Source: Phormidesmis priestleyi (GTDB lineage Bacteria > Cyanobacteriota > Cyanobacteriia > Phormidesmidales > Phormidesmidaceae). From it: a DNA stretch of 14,238 nucleotides. The DNA is taken from the NCBI GenBank assembly GCA_003242115.1, contig QBMP01000096.1:1-14238 (forward strand). The letters run 5' to 3'. A program made the translations under genes and the position numbers. Positions 1 through 7,002 of this stretch are shown here, piece after piece. Every line of letters begins with the position of its first letter. Within the stretch, counting starts at the first letter, position 1. The notes under the pieces are model-generated. The model was not told the DNA's origin and searched no databases. It saw only the letters and a program-made list of their open reading frames with translations.

Positions 1-684
1 ATATATATGTGCTGCGATTGGCAGTCGTCGAATGCGATTTATGAGGTGTTTTCTGAGCATTTTCAGGTGCGCAATCGGATTACCTGGGAGCGGGAGAAAG
101 GCCGAGGGGCTAAGCGGAATTGGAAGAATGCTTCTGAGGATATTTGGTTTGGCACGGTGAGCGATCGCTATACCTTTAACGTAGAGGCCGTAAAGCTTCA
201 GCGGCGTGTGCTTGCGCCTTATCGCAATAGCGCGGGCCAGCCGAAGGATTGGCAGGATACAAAGCAAGGTAAGTTTCGAGCGACCCATCCTTCTAATTTG
301 TGGACGGATATTTCGGTGCCGTTTTGGTCGATGCCGGAGAATACAGAGCATCCGACGCAAAAGCCTGAGAAGCTAATCGCAAAAATGGTTTTGGCGAGTT
401 CCAATCCGGGCGACGTGGTGTTTGATCCATTTTTGGGATCGGGGACGACTTCGGTGGTGGCGAAAAAGTTAGGACGGCGGTATGTGGGGGTGGAGCAGGA
501 GGCGCTTTATTGCTGTTTGGCGCAGAAGCGGTTGAGCTTGGTGGAAGGTGAACACGCGATTCAAGGCTATGATGGCAGCTATTTTTGGGAGCGGAATGTT
601 TCGGTGGGCGATCGCGAAGCGTCTGTGAGACAGAATTGCGAAGCGTCGTCTGCAGAACAGAATCGCAAAGCCGAAAAAACGTGA
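1..684 (+). CDS. Site-specific DNA methyltransferase, beta class, 3' part (5' end outside window)
   Basis: This enzyme transfers a methyl group from S-adenosylmethionine to the exocyclic amino group of adenine (or cytosine N4) in a short DNA target. The frame is open from base 1, so the ATG at 7 is probably internal. Numbering from that ATG, the visible part holds the target-recognition region, motif X (EHPTQKPEKLI, about 114-123) and the SAM-binding motif I (DPFLGSGTT, 140-148). In beta-class enzymes the catalytic DPPY motif lies before these, which places it upstream of the window. After the conserved end (FWERN, about 193-197) comes a 28-residue polar tail encoded by degenerate DNA repeats. 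Several stop codons follow one another (TGA, then TAA and TAG nearby). It lies 30 bases before a toxin-antitoxin pair and upstream of a nuclease/translocase cassette, so a role in host modification or restriction is possible. An orphan methyltransferase is equally possible, because no cognate endonuclease is visible. Target sequence unknown. Confidence 0.9.
   Translation: MYMCCDWQSSNAIYEVFSEHFQVRNRITWEREKGRGAKRNWKNASEDIWFGTVSDRYTFNVEAVKLQRRVLAPYRNSAGQPKDWQDTKQGKFRATHPSNLWTDISVPFWSMPENTEHPTQKPEKLIAKMVLASSNPGDVVFDPFLGSGTTSVVAKKLGRRYVGVEQEALYCCLAQKRLSLVEGEHAIQGYDGSYFWERNVSVGDREASVRQNCEASSAEQNRKAEKT
614..671 (+). repeat. Degenerate direct repeats in the methyltransferase 3' end
   Basis: GCGAAGCGTC occurs at 614-623 and again at 638-647. 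A related block, ACAGAATTGCGAAGC ending at 644, recurs as ACAGAATCGCAAAGC ending at 671. They encode an 8-9 residue protein repeat (EASVRQN, then EASSAEQN, then a decayed copy). The repeats lie wholly beyond the conserved enzyme core. Confidence 0.6.
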
Positions 685-702
685 TAATAGCCCAATAGGT
701 CA

Positions 703-707
703 AAGGA
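703..707 (+). promoter_or_regulatory. Shine-Dalgarno site of hicB
   Basis: AAGGA lies 7 bases before the ATG at 715. It is one of the few clear ribosome binding sites in the window and supports that start. Confidence 0.6.
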
Positions 708-714
708 TAGATTT

Positions 715-924
715 ATGAAAAGCAAAGAGTTCTACGTCGTCATCGAGAAAGACGAAGATGGCCTATATGTCGGCGAGGTTCTTCAGCTAAAAGCCTGCTA
801 TAGCCAAGGCGAAACTATAGACGAGCTGATGCAGAATATACGCGAAGTAATTGAAATGTGCCTTGAAGAGCTTCAGGAAGAATCGACTACCGAATTCATT
901 GGCATTCAAAAAGTGGTGGTCTAG
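715..924 (+). CDS. hicB: HicB-family antitoxin (short form)
   Basis: Predicted antitoxin of a type II HicAB toxin-antitoxin module, which binds and neutralises the HicA toxin. The 69-residue product is a single partial-RNase-H-fold HicB domain. It has the usual N-terminal strand (YVVIEKDEDGLYVGEV), the short turn CYSQGETIDE and a helix NIREVIEMCLEEL. Many HicB proteins carry a C-terminal ribbon-helix-helix or HTH domain for operator binding. Here the chain ends after the core domain, so DNA binding for autoregulation is not obvious. A good ribosome binding site (AAGGA at 703) supports the start. The stop codon shares one base with the next gene's start, which indicates translational coupling and an antitoxin-first order. 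Confidence 0.88.
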   Translation: MKSKEFYVVIEKDEDGLYVGEVLQLKACYSQGETIDELMQNIREVIEMCLEELQEESTTEFIGIQKVVV

Positions 925-1148
925 TGGCTAAATTGCCGAACCCGACCGGCCAGGAATTGATTGCCGCGCTTCAAAAAATTGGTTTTGTGGTTGTAAGGCA
1001 AAAAGGTAGCCATGTCCGCATGAAGCATAGCGACAATCGAGTCGTTTCAATTCCTGTACATGGGCAAAAAACGCTTGGGAAGGGCTTGCTATTGAAAATT
1101 CTTCGGGATGCCGATTTGACTAAGACAGAACTGAGTGATTTGCTGTGA
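924..1148 (+). CDS. hicA: HicA-family toxin (mRNA interferase)
   Basis: Predicted ribosome-independent mRNA endonuclease, held inactive by HicB. The 74-residue protein has the double-stranded-RNA-binding-like HicA fold. It contains the family's G-S-H motif (RQKGSHVRMKH) with the catalytic histidine at residue 30, followed by IPVHGQKTLGKGLLLKILRDA, the normal C-terminal half of the family. The start is GTG at 924, overlapping the last base of the hicB stop codon (TAGTG). The length is normal and no catalytic residue is missing, so the toxin looks intact. Such pairs often ride in defence or mobile regions as stabilising elements, which fits the neighbouring methyltransferase and nuclease cassette. 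Confidence 0.9.
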   Translation: MAKLPNPTGQELIAALQKIGFVVVRQKGSHVRMKHSDNRVVSIPVHGQKTLGKGLLLKILRDADLTKTELSDLL

Positions 1149-1287
1149 TAGCGACTATTCATGACATTGAATAAACCGCAGAACATTCCCTACAGAGCAA
1201 GACCTCACAAACTTTTTAATCAATCAATACATAAGCTGTACGCAACTCTAAAAACAAAACGTAAGAATAGCTACAGATACATCAAGT

Positions 1288-1317
1288 TTGACTAAACTGT
1301 TGGGGTCTTTCTATGAA
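1288..1317 (+). promoter_or_regulatory. Possible promoter of the three-gene cassette
   Basis: TTGACT at 1288-1293 is followed after 18 bases by TATGAA at 1312-1317, a weak match to a sigma-70-type promoter. If it is real, transcription would begin near 1324, so the ATG at 1317 could not be the start and ATG 1338 would be favoured. This is a motif match only. Confidence 0.2.
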
Positions 1318-2204
1318 TGAGCGGGGTGTCACTGCGTATGACGAGCTTGAAAACGATTGAGCTGAAATTTCTATTGAAGCTATTGGGCTGTGAGGACTAT
1401 CGCGGCAAAATGAAGGATCTGAATCCTAATAGCGGTACTAAAGCGCCAGAGCGCGATCGCATTTGCATAGCATTGGGCAGTATAGACATCGTTGAATATG
1501 ACAGCCAAATTGCTCGATTTTCTCTAGCGCCTCCAGGTACAACCCTGCTAGGTTTGGACACCACCAGTTTGCCAGTAACGCCAGACGAGCTGAAAGTGCT
1601 TCAGGCGTGCCAGAAGGCAGAGGGGTATGCTACACCGGGGAAAATATCAGGTGTTCCAGCAGATGCTCACCAGGAATTAATCCGCAGCCTAACCGAGCGC
1701 GGTCTGCTCAAAATCAACAAAGAAGATATTAAAGAAGCTTGGCTAACTGATAAAGGCAAGCGGTTTTTACTCCACGAGTATGAGCCGACAGGTAGCTACC
1801 CGAGTGCTGCTAGCGCGACGATGCTGGGCAACTATGTACGATTTCTCAGGGAAAATCTGGGTCAGTCAGGAAGTTTGCCCACAGCTCAGCCAAATATGCA
1901 ATCGAATGATGTGATGCCTGTTGGCTCATCAGTGAAGCCAGATAGCCAAGCCGTCCTACAGCAAATTAAGCAGTTGGATCAATTGATGGGCTCCGACAAC
2001 TATTTGCCGATCTATCATCTGCGCGAAAAACTACAGCCGCCCCTAACGCGGGAAGAATTAGATAGTCTTTTATACGAGCTGCAACGCGCTGATTTGATTG
2101 AGCTGAGTAGCTTACATGATCAGGGTGATTACAGCGATCACCAAATGAACGCCGGTATTCCTCAAGAAAATAGATGCTATCTCTTCTTTATTAGCGTTTT
2201 TTAA
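1317..2204 (+). CDS. Multi-winged-helix protein, first gene of the putative nuclease/translocase cassette
   Basis: I do not recognise a named family. The 295-residue protein is soluble, with no signal peptide or membrane segment. It appears to be built from winged-helix units. A possible one lies at about 47-80 (ERDRIC ... FSLAPPG). A clearer one lies at about 86-152 (PVTPDELKVLQA ... LIRSLTERGLLK ... AWLTDKGKRFLL; the LT-x-KG wing is MarR-like). A third lies at about 213-265 (LYELQRADLIELSSL). A polar linker (about 182-210) separates the last two. This suggests a DNA-binding or adaptor subunit that recruits the ATPase and the nuclease encoded next. The start is uncertain: ATG 1317, GTG 1326 or ATG 1338 are in frame and none has a good ribosome binding site; the last begins MTSLKTIELKF. 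The next gene follows at most 66 bases later, so the genes are likely cotranscribed. It contains a HIP1 site at 1453. Confidence 0.75.
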   Translation: MSGVSLRMTSLKTIELKFLLKLLGCEDYRGKMKDLNPNSGTKAPERDRICIALGSIDIVEYDSQIARFSLAPPGTTLLGLDTTSLPVTPDELKVLQACQKAEGYATPGKISGVPADAHQELIRSLTERGLLKINKEDIKEAWLTDKGKRFLLHEYEPTGSYPSAASATMLGNYVRFLRENLGQSGSLPTAQPNMQSNDVMPVGSSVKPDSQAVLQQIKQLDQLMGSDNYLPIYHLREKLQPPLTREELDSLLYELQRADLIELSSLHDQGDYSDHQMNAGIPQENRCYLFFISVF

Positions 2205-2270
2205 ATCTGCAATTTGACCCGCAGTTTAATAACTTATTCCACACCCTGTAGCACACCAGAGAAATTGAGC

Positions 2271-4313
2271 GTGGCCACTTTAGAGCATCTAATTCGGAAA
2301 AATATCAATCCCTTTGATCCAGCTACTTTTAAGCCAGGGAATTTTTGGAAAGAAACCTCAGATCAATCTCAGGAAATTACATCGATTCATAAAGATGTGA
2401 TGGATACCGTAGAGGAAACCTTAGCGGATGTGATGCGCGATCGCCAGACTCGAACGCTGATGCTACTAGGCGATTCGGGATCGGGGAAAAGCCATTTGCT
2501 AGGTCGAATAAAGCGAAAGCTGAATGATCGAGCCTGCTTTGCCTATGTTGATCCTTGGCCAGATAGTCAGTTTATCTGGCGGCATGTGCTGAGGCAAACA
2601 GTCGATAGCTTAGTAGAAATTCCTGAAGGGCAAACAGAGTCTCAGCTCATGCGCTGGCTCAAAGGGCTAGAGATTTTCAAGCGAAAAGGCGTTGCCCAAA
2701 AACTATTAGGCGAGCGGAGTGTATTTGTTCATGACCTAAGGGCCAGCTTTCCAGCAGCTTATCGGGGTAAAGAGTTCTTTAGTGTTCTTTACGCGCTGCT
2801 AAATCCTGAATTGCAAATGGCTGCAACTGACTGGTTGCGCGGCGAAGATTTGGATGAAGAAGACTTAAATCTTTTGAAGGTAAGGCATTCGGTGGACTCT
2901 GAGGATGCAGCCCAAAAGATGCTGATGAACATTGGCTGGATTGCTGATTCTACTCAGCCTATTGTTATCTGCTTTGACAACTTAGATAACATTCCACATT
3001 TGCCAAACGGAAAACCTGATTTACAGGCTCTTTTTAACGTAAATTCCACTATTCACAATGCAAGGCTCAAGAACTTTTTGATTATAGTCAGCATTATTAA
3101 TAGCAACTGGCGCAATAGTAAAAATGCAATTAGCCCTCCGGATATGGCTCGCATCGACAAGGCAGTGATGCTGCGAAGCATCACGTTAGATCAAGCTGCT
3201 GATATCTGGGCTGCTCGCCTGTCTGCTTTGCACGCGCAGGCTAGTCCAAAGCCTACTTCTTCTATTGCTCCACTGACTAAAGCTTGGCTGACTCACCGTT
3301 TTCCAGGTGGCAGGGTTCCTCCTCGTTCCGCGCTCATCCTGGCTAAAAAGCTAATTGGAGAATTCAAGCGTACAGGTAGCTTGCCTGAGATTCCTCACAA
3401 GTCTGCCAAAGGTGGGACAAGCTCGGACGAAAGCGATTCGTTTGAATCAAAAATAATCTCTTCGCCGGAGAGCGATCGCGCCAGCTTTGAACTCATATGG
3501 CAAAAAGAATTCAAGGGAGTCGGTGAACATTTGCGGGGGATATCTCAGTTCTCCTCTCCAGATCTGATTCGTCGTTTGCAAGAAGCTTTAGAAGCCTTAG
3601 AGATTCCGAAGATTCAACGCGCCATTTTGAATAGCAATGCGTATTGCAGCTACTCGCTTGGGTACGAGTACTCAGGACGAGTTTGCGTTGTTTGGACTGA
3701 AGATGGCAACCTTAGGTCTTTTTACGATGTGATGAGAGCCTGTAAGAATATGGTTGAGGCTCGGGTGCGCGATCGCATTTACCTCATCCGAAACGAAAAG
3801 CTAGGCACTGCAAGAAACAGAGGCTATCAGATATTTCAAGAGGTTTTTGCGGGAAAGAAAAATCTCCACATCAAGCCAGATTTAGACTCAGTGCAGTATT
3901 TAGAAACCTATCACCGGCTAGTAAATGCAGCAGCAGGTGGTGAACTGGTTGTTGGTGCTAAAACTCCGAACGTGAAAGAACTACAGACGCTTGTGCGGGA
4001 AAGCAGCGTTTTGTCTAATTGCAGCCTACTCCAGCAGTTGGGCGTTGTCTCAACTAACAGTGGTAGCGGTGGAACATCTAACGGAAAGACCTCAAACACT
4101 GAAGCAGCGAAGCACTACATTTTAAACCTGATGACTACGCAGTCTTTGATGGGGATGCAGGTATTGGTAGAAAGCACTCAGGCACAGGTTCCATCGCTAG
4201 ACGCGGCCGATGTGATTAGCTTAATTCACTCGCTATGCGATACCAATCGAATACAGATGCTAGATCCTAACGCTAAGCCCAAAGATCAACTGCTGTGCTA
4301 TGTGCCTGCCTAA
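2271..4313 (+). CDS. ORC/STAND-like P-loop ATPase with C-terminal winged helix
   Basis: Predicted DNA-associated AAA+/STAND-type ATPase, second gene of the cassette. Numbering is from GTG 2271 (680 residues). The Walker A motif GDSGSGKS is at 67-74, Walker B (VICFDNLD) centres on D236 and D239, and a beta strand ending in a polar sensor-like segment (LIIVSIINSNW) is at about 270-280. A lid-like helical part follows, then a Ser-rich linker (about 374-406). The middle domain at about 430-590 (including VCVVWTEDGNLRSFYDVMRA) I cannot name. A Gly/Ser/Asn linker (about 592-609) leads to a terminal winged-helix-like unit (VISLIHSLCDTNRIQMLDP). Such ATPases often work as loaders or regulated switches on DNA. 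The frame is open back to TTG 2214, 9 bases after the previous stop. I prefer GTG 2271 because the domain begins soon after (ATLEHLIRKNINPFDP). No strong ribosome binding site marks either start. HIP1 sites lie at 2437, 3472 and 3769. Confidence 0.8.
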   Translation: MATLEHLIRKNINPFDPATFKPGNFWKETSDQSQEITSIHKDVMDTVEETLADVMRDRQTRTLMLLGDSGSGKSHLLGRIKRKLNDRACFAYVDPWPDSQFIWRHVLRQTVDSLVEIPEGQTESQLMRWLKGLEIFKRKGVAQKLLGERSVFVHDLRASFPAAYRGKEFFSVLYALLNPELQMAATDWLRGEDLDEEDLNLLKVRHSVDSEDAAQKMLMNIGWIADSTQPIVICFDNLDNIPHLPNGKPDLQALFNVNSTIHNARLKNFLIIVSIINSNWRNSKNAISPPDMARIDKAVMLRSITLDQAADIWAARLSALHAQASPKPTSSIAPLTKAWLTHRFPGGRVPPRSALILAKKLIGEFKRTGSLPEIPHKSAKGGTSSDESDSFESKIISSPESDRASFELIWQKEFKGVGEHLRGISQFSSPDLIRRLQEALEALEIPKIQRAILNSNAYCSYSLGYEYSGRVCVVWTEDGNLRSFYDVMRACKNMVEARVRDRIYLIRNEKLGTARNRGYQIFQEVFAGKKNLHIKPDLDSVQYLETYHRLVNAAAGGELVVGAKTPNVKELQTLVRESSVLSNCSLLQQLGVVSTNSGSGGTSNGKTSNTEAAKHYILNLMTTQSLMGMQVLVESTQAQVPSLDAADVISLIHSLCDTNRIQMLDPNAKPKDQLLCYVPA

Positions 4314-4355
4314 TACTTTGATTTTCCGACCCTTTAACGCTACGGTCTACCTCTG

Positions 4356-6587
4356 ATGAGTACAACCGCTCCCCTTTTACCGCCTAAGTCACTTAGCGTT
4401 ACTAAGGTTCGTGAGGCTTTTGAGTGTCCTCGGCTGATGTATTTAGGCCATCACGAAGGCGGCATGACGATGTTTCGCGCCTCCAATTCTAAAGGCGGTG
4501 GTGTGGGCTTAGCATTTCATAAGCTGTGTGATGACTGCGTGGATCGCATTTGTACGGATGAGGCGATCGCACAACTCCTCACGCCGCCCGCTAACCAGCT
4601 CAATCCAGAAACCTTAGCCCAGCAGATCCAGCAGCAGCTCTATCGCACCGTCTTTTTTCCGCTCGTACAAACAACGGTTCAAGAAAGTCCTCAAAGAGTA
4701 CCTGCCTTAAATCAGCTTTGGGAAGGCATTACAGGACTGATTCGTCGGTGGGCAGAATTGCTGGTGAGTAATCGTAATGCTTGTGAGCCTGAAGACGTTA
4801 TTCGTAAAACGTTTTTGGCTCAGGAGCTTTCGGTGAAGCATGAATTTGAGCTGCCCAATGGCGATCGCCAACTCGTAAAAGGCCGATTCGATAGCCTCGT
4901 CTATGACTTTGCCGCTCAGCGCCTGTGCGTGGTGGAATACAAAACCTATCAGGCCACCGATCCCGCCGCGCAGCTTGCTCAAGTCGCGCTGTATAGCTAC
5001 ATGCTCAAGCAAAAGCTAAAGGTCAACATCAACTCTGCCGTCTACAGCGTATTGCCCGACTGGAAAGGCGTTGAATACTCTTGGGATCAGCTAGAAAAAA
5101 GCGTGCATCAGCTCATTCCCCCAAAGCTACAGCAGATGAGATCTTGGCTGGCATGGCAACCGTCTGCGCCCAATCCACCGCCCAAAACGCCTCACCTTGA
5201 ACTGTGTGACATTTGCCCGCAAAAAAATAAATGTCAGACCTATTTTGAAACTGATGCGATCAGCCCGATTAGTCCCATAGAAAAGTCCTTGCCGCCTGAT
5301 CCCATTCCTTTCAAAAATATTCCACCTTTGATCGCAGGTTCTGTCGCAGAAAGCTTTGCGGTTGATGCTTCTGTGCCCGTGCAGGTGGAATCGCTGTGGG
5401 TCGAATCGCTGCGCGTTGAGGCAATTCAGGTGGAATCTTCTCAAGGCAGTAGATCTGTTAAGCCTGTTTCTAAAATAAAGATACAGCCGCCTACTACCAG
5501 CGTGCCTGCTGCTGATTCGACAGATCCTAAGATTGGCTCTGCAACCGATCAGATGGCCATGCAGCTTGTCGAGCTGTTGCAATCGTTTAATGTCGGGGTC
5601 GATTACCTCGGCTCTGCGCTAGGCCCAGCGTTTGCGCGTGTCAAGCTCAAGCCTCATTTAGGGATGCGAGTTAGCGCCATTCTCAAATTTGAAGACGATA
5701 TTCGGGTGCATTTAGGTTTGGCAAATCCGCCTTTGATGGCTCCTCAAGCGGGCTACATTAGTGTGGACTTACCGCGCCCTGATCGGCAAACGGCGTTTTT
5801 TCAAAGCTACTATCAGCAGCCTGAAATGACTGCACCGATGACTGGGCCTAAAGCTGCGATTGGGGTGAATTTAGACGGTGAGCTGATTGAGGCGGATTTG
5901 TCTGATCCCAATACCTGTCACTTTTTGGTCGGTGGGACGACGGGTAGCGGTAAGAGTGAGTTCTTGCGATCGCTCCTCCTCAGCCTCCTTGTCCGCCACG
6001 ATCCTGCCCACTTTCAAGTAGCCCTAGTCGATCCCAAGCGGGTGACCTTTCCCGAATTTGAAAACATGCGATGGCTGTACGAGCCCATTGTTAAAACTCG
6101 GGAAGACGCGATCGCACTGATGGAGCGGCTTGTCGTAGAAATGGACAATCGCTACCAGCGCTTTGAACGCAGCCGCTGCTCAGATTTGGCCACCTACAAC
6201 CAAAAAGCGACCCAGCCATTGCCGCGCCTGCTGTGCATTTTTGATGAATACGCCGACTTTATGGCCGACAAAGAAACCGCCAAAGCCCTAGAGCAAAGCA
6301 TTCAGCGGTTAGGAGCAATGGCTCGCGCTGCGGGCATTCATTTAGTGATTGCAACTCAACGCCCCGAAGCCAAAGTCGTCACTCCCTTAATTCGCTCAAA
6401 CTTACCGGGAAGAGTTGCCCTCAGAACTGCGAGTGATGCCGATTCTATAATAATTTTGGGTGGCAAGTATGGAGCAGCCGCTAACCTATTGGGTAAAGGC
6501 GACCTATTCTATTCGGGGGGTGGCTCCCTTCAGCGACTGCAAAGTTTATTTGCAACCGCCGAAATGGTTTCTAATTTGATTGATTAA
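4356..6587 (+). CDS. Cas4/RecB-like Fe-S nuclease fused to FtsK/SpoIIIE DNA translocase
   Basis: Predicted DNA-pumping nuclease of 743 residues. Residues 10-300 form a PD-(D/E)XK domain of the Cas4/RecB/AddB type. His55 sits in the first helix motif, Asp179 in GRFDS, and Glu194/Lys196 in VVEYKT; Gln209/Tyr213 form the QxxxY motif. Four cysteines (C24 in ECPR; C284, C287, C293 as CxxCxxxxxC) are placed to hold a 4Fe-4S cluster. A Pro/Val-rich linker (300-400) with a pentad repeat follows. Residues 400-740 are the FtsK alpha/beta motor: a beta-domain-like part (GPAFARVKLKPHLG, 423-436), Walker A GGTTGSGKS (526-534), Walker B LLCIFDEY (625-632) and the conserved IATQRP and IRSNLPGRVALR blocks. 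There are no membrane segments and no gamma (KOPS-reading) domain, so this is not the cell-division FtsK. All catalytic residues are present. The gene lies 42 bases after the ATPase gene and is probably in its operon. It contains HIP1 sites at 4563, 4861, 5966 and 6108. Confidence 0.9.
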   Translation: MSTTAPLLPPKSLSVTKVREAFECPRLMYLGHHEGGMTMFRASNSKGGGVGLAFHKLCDDCVDRICTDEAIAQLLTPPANQLNPETLAQQIQQQLYRTVFFPLVQTTVQESPQRVPALNQLWEGITGLIRRWAELLVSNRNACEPEDVIRKTFLAQELSVKHEFELPNGDRQLVKGRFDSLVYDFAAQRLCVVEYKTYQATDPAAQLAQVALYSYMLKQKLKVNINSAVYSVLPDWKGVEYSWDQLEKSVHQLIPPKLQQMRSWLAWQPSAPNPPPKTPHLELCDICPQKNKCQTYFETDAISPISPIEKSLPPDPIPFKNIPPLIAGSVAESFAVDASVPVQVESLWVESLRVEAIQVESSQGSRSVKPVSKIKIQPPTTSVPAADSTDPKIGSATDQMAMQLVELLQSFNVGVDYLGSALGPAFARVKLKPHLGMRVSAILKFEDDIRVHLGLANPPLMAPQAGYISVDLPRPDRQTAFFQSYYQQPEMTAPMTGPKAAIGVNLDGELIEADLSDPNTCHFLVGGTTGSGKSEFLRSLLLSLLVRHDPAHFQVALVDPKRVTFPEFENMRWLYEPIVKTREDAIALMERLVVEMDNRYQRFERSRCSDLATYNQKATQPLPRLLCIFDEYADFMADKETAKALEQSIQRLGAMARAAGIHLVIATQRPEAKVVTPLIRSNLPGRVALRTASDADSIIILGGKYGAAANLLGKGDLFYSGGGSLQRLQSLFATAEMVSNLID
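5385..5444 (+). repeat. Pentapeptide-coding tandem repeat in the nuclease-FtsK linker
   Basis: Four 15-base units encode VESLW, VESLR, VEAIQ and VESSQ (residues 344-363). The DNA copies have diverged. The repeat sits in the flexible linker between the nuclease and motor domains. Confidence 0.55.
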
Positions 6588-6757
6588 TCAGTTAAACTAG
6601 CCATGATTTTGTCAAAACTTTAAAGTCGAATCGGTTAGAATCAGGACAGATAGAGCTCTTTTGATACTGATAGAGTCACTGAGTCGTTTTTACCCTACCA
6701 TTCCCGTAAATCTACGGAAACTTTAGCGGAATAAAAAGACAGTTGTGACGTTTTTTG

Positions 6758-6797
6758 CAAAGTGGCCCATGTGGATCTAGCCAAAATAGCCACTTTG
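6758..6797. repeat. Perfect 9-bp inverted repeat
   Basis: CAAAGTGGC (6758-6766) pairs with GCCACTTTG (6789-6797) across a 22-base spacer. No T-run follows, so it does not look like a simple terminator. It could be a protein-binding site or part of a structured RNA. Confidence 0.5.
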
Positions 6798-6976
6798 TAG
6801 ATAATAGTAGCTAATGAGTTCCTGATATGACTTATCGGCAGCGATTGCGCGACAGAAATACTGCTCAAAGCTTTGCACGAACGTTTTTTACGGACGCTTT
6901 GAAAGAATGTAAGAGCCGCAGGCTGCTTTTATTTATTCTGTGTAATAGGCTGCTCGTTCGCTACCTTGAATCCAAC

Positions 6977-7002
6977 GTTAAGCCAACATTACGTTGCTTA
7001 AC
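6977..7002. repeat. Hairpin-forming inverted repeat
   Basis: GTTAAGC-C-AAC (6977-6987) pairs with GTTGCTTAAC (6993-7002), giving 10 base pairs with one bulged C and a 5-base loop. It lies about 50 bases before the 11-bp repeat array. No T-run follows. Confidence 0.55.

Noticed and set aside
7..9. ATG at 7 as the true methyltransferase start
   Set aside because: The frame is open to base 1, and the catalytic DPPY motif expected before the visible part is missing, so the gene extends upstream.
4356..5255. Nuclease domain as a CRISPR Cas4 gene
   Set aside because: It is continuous with an FtsK motor, and no other cas gene or array is visible. Only the fold and Fe-S cysteines resemble Cas4.
5127..5582. 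151-codon open frame on the - strand
   Set aside because: It lies wholly inside the well-supported nuclease-FtsK gene and has no protein-like features; it is a reverse-frame shadow.
4356..6587. Cell-division FtsK
   Set aside because: No N-terminal membrane segments and no C-terminal gamma domain. The N-terminus is a nuclease.
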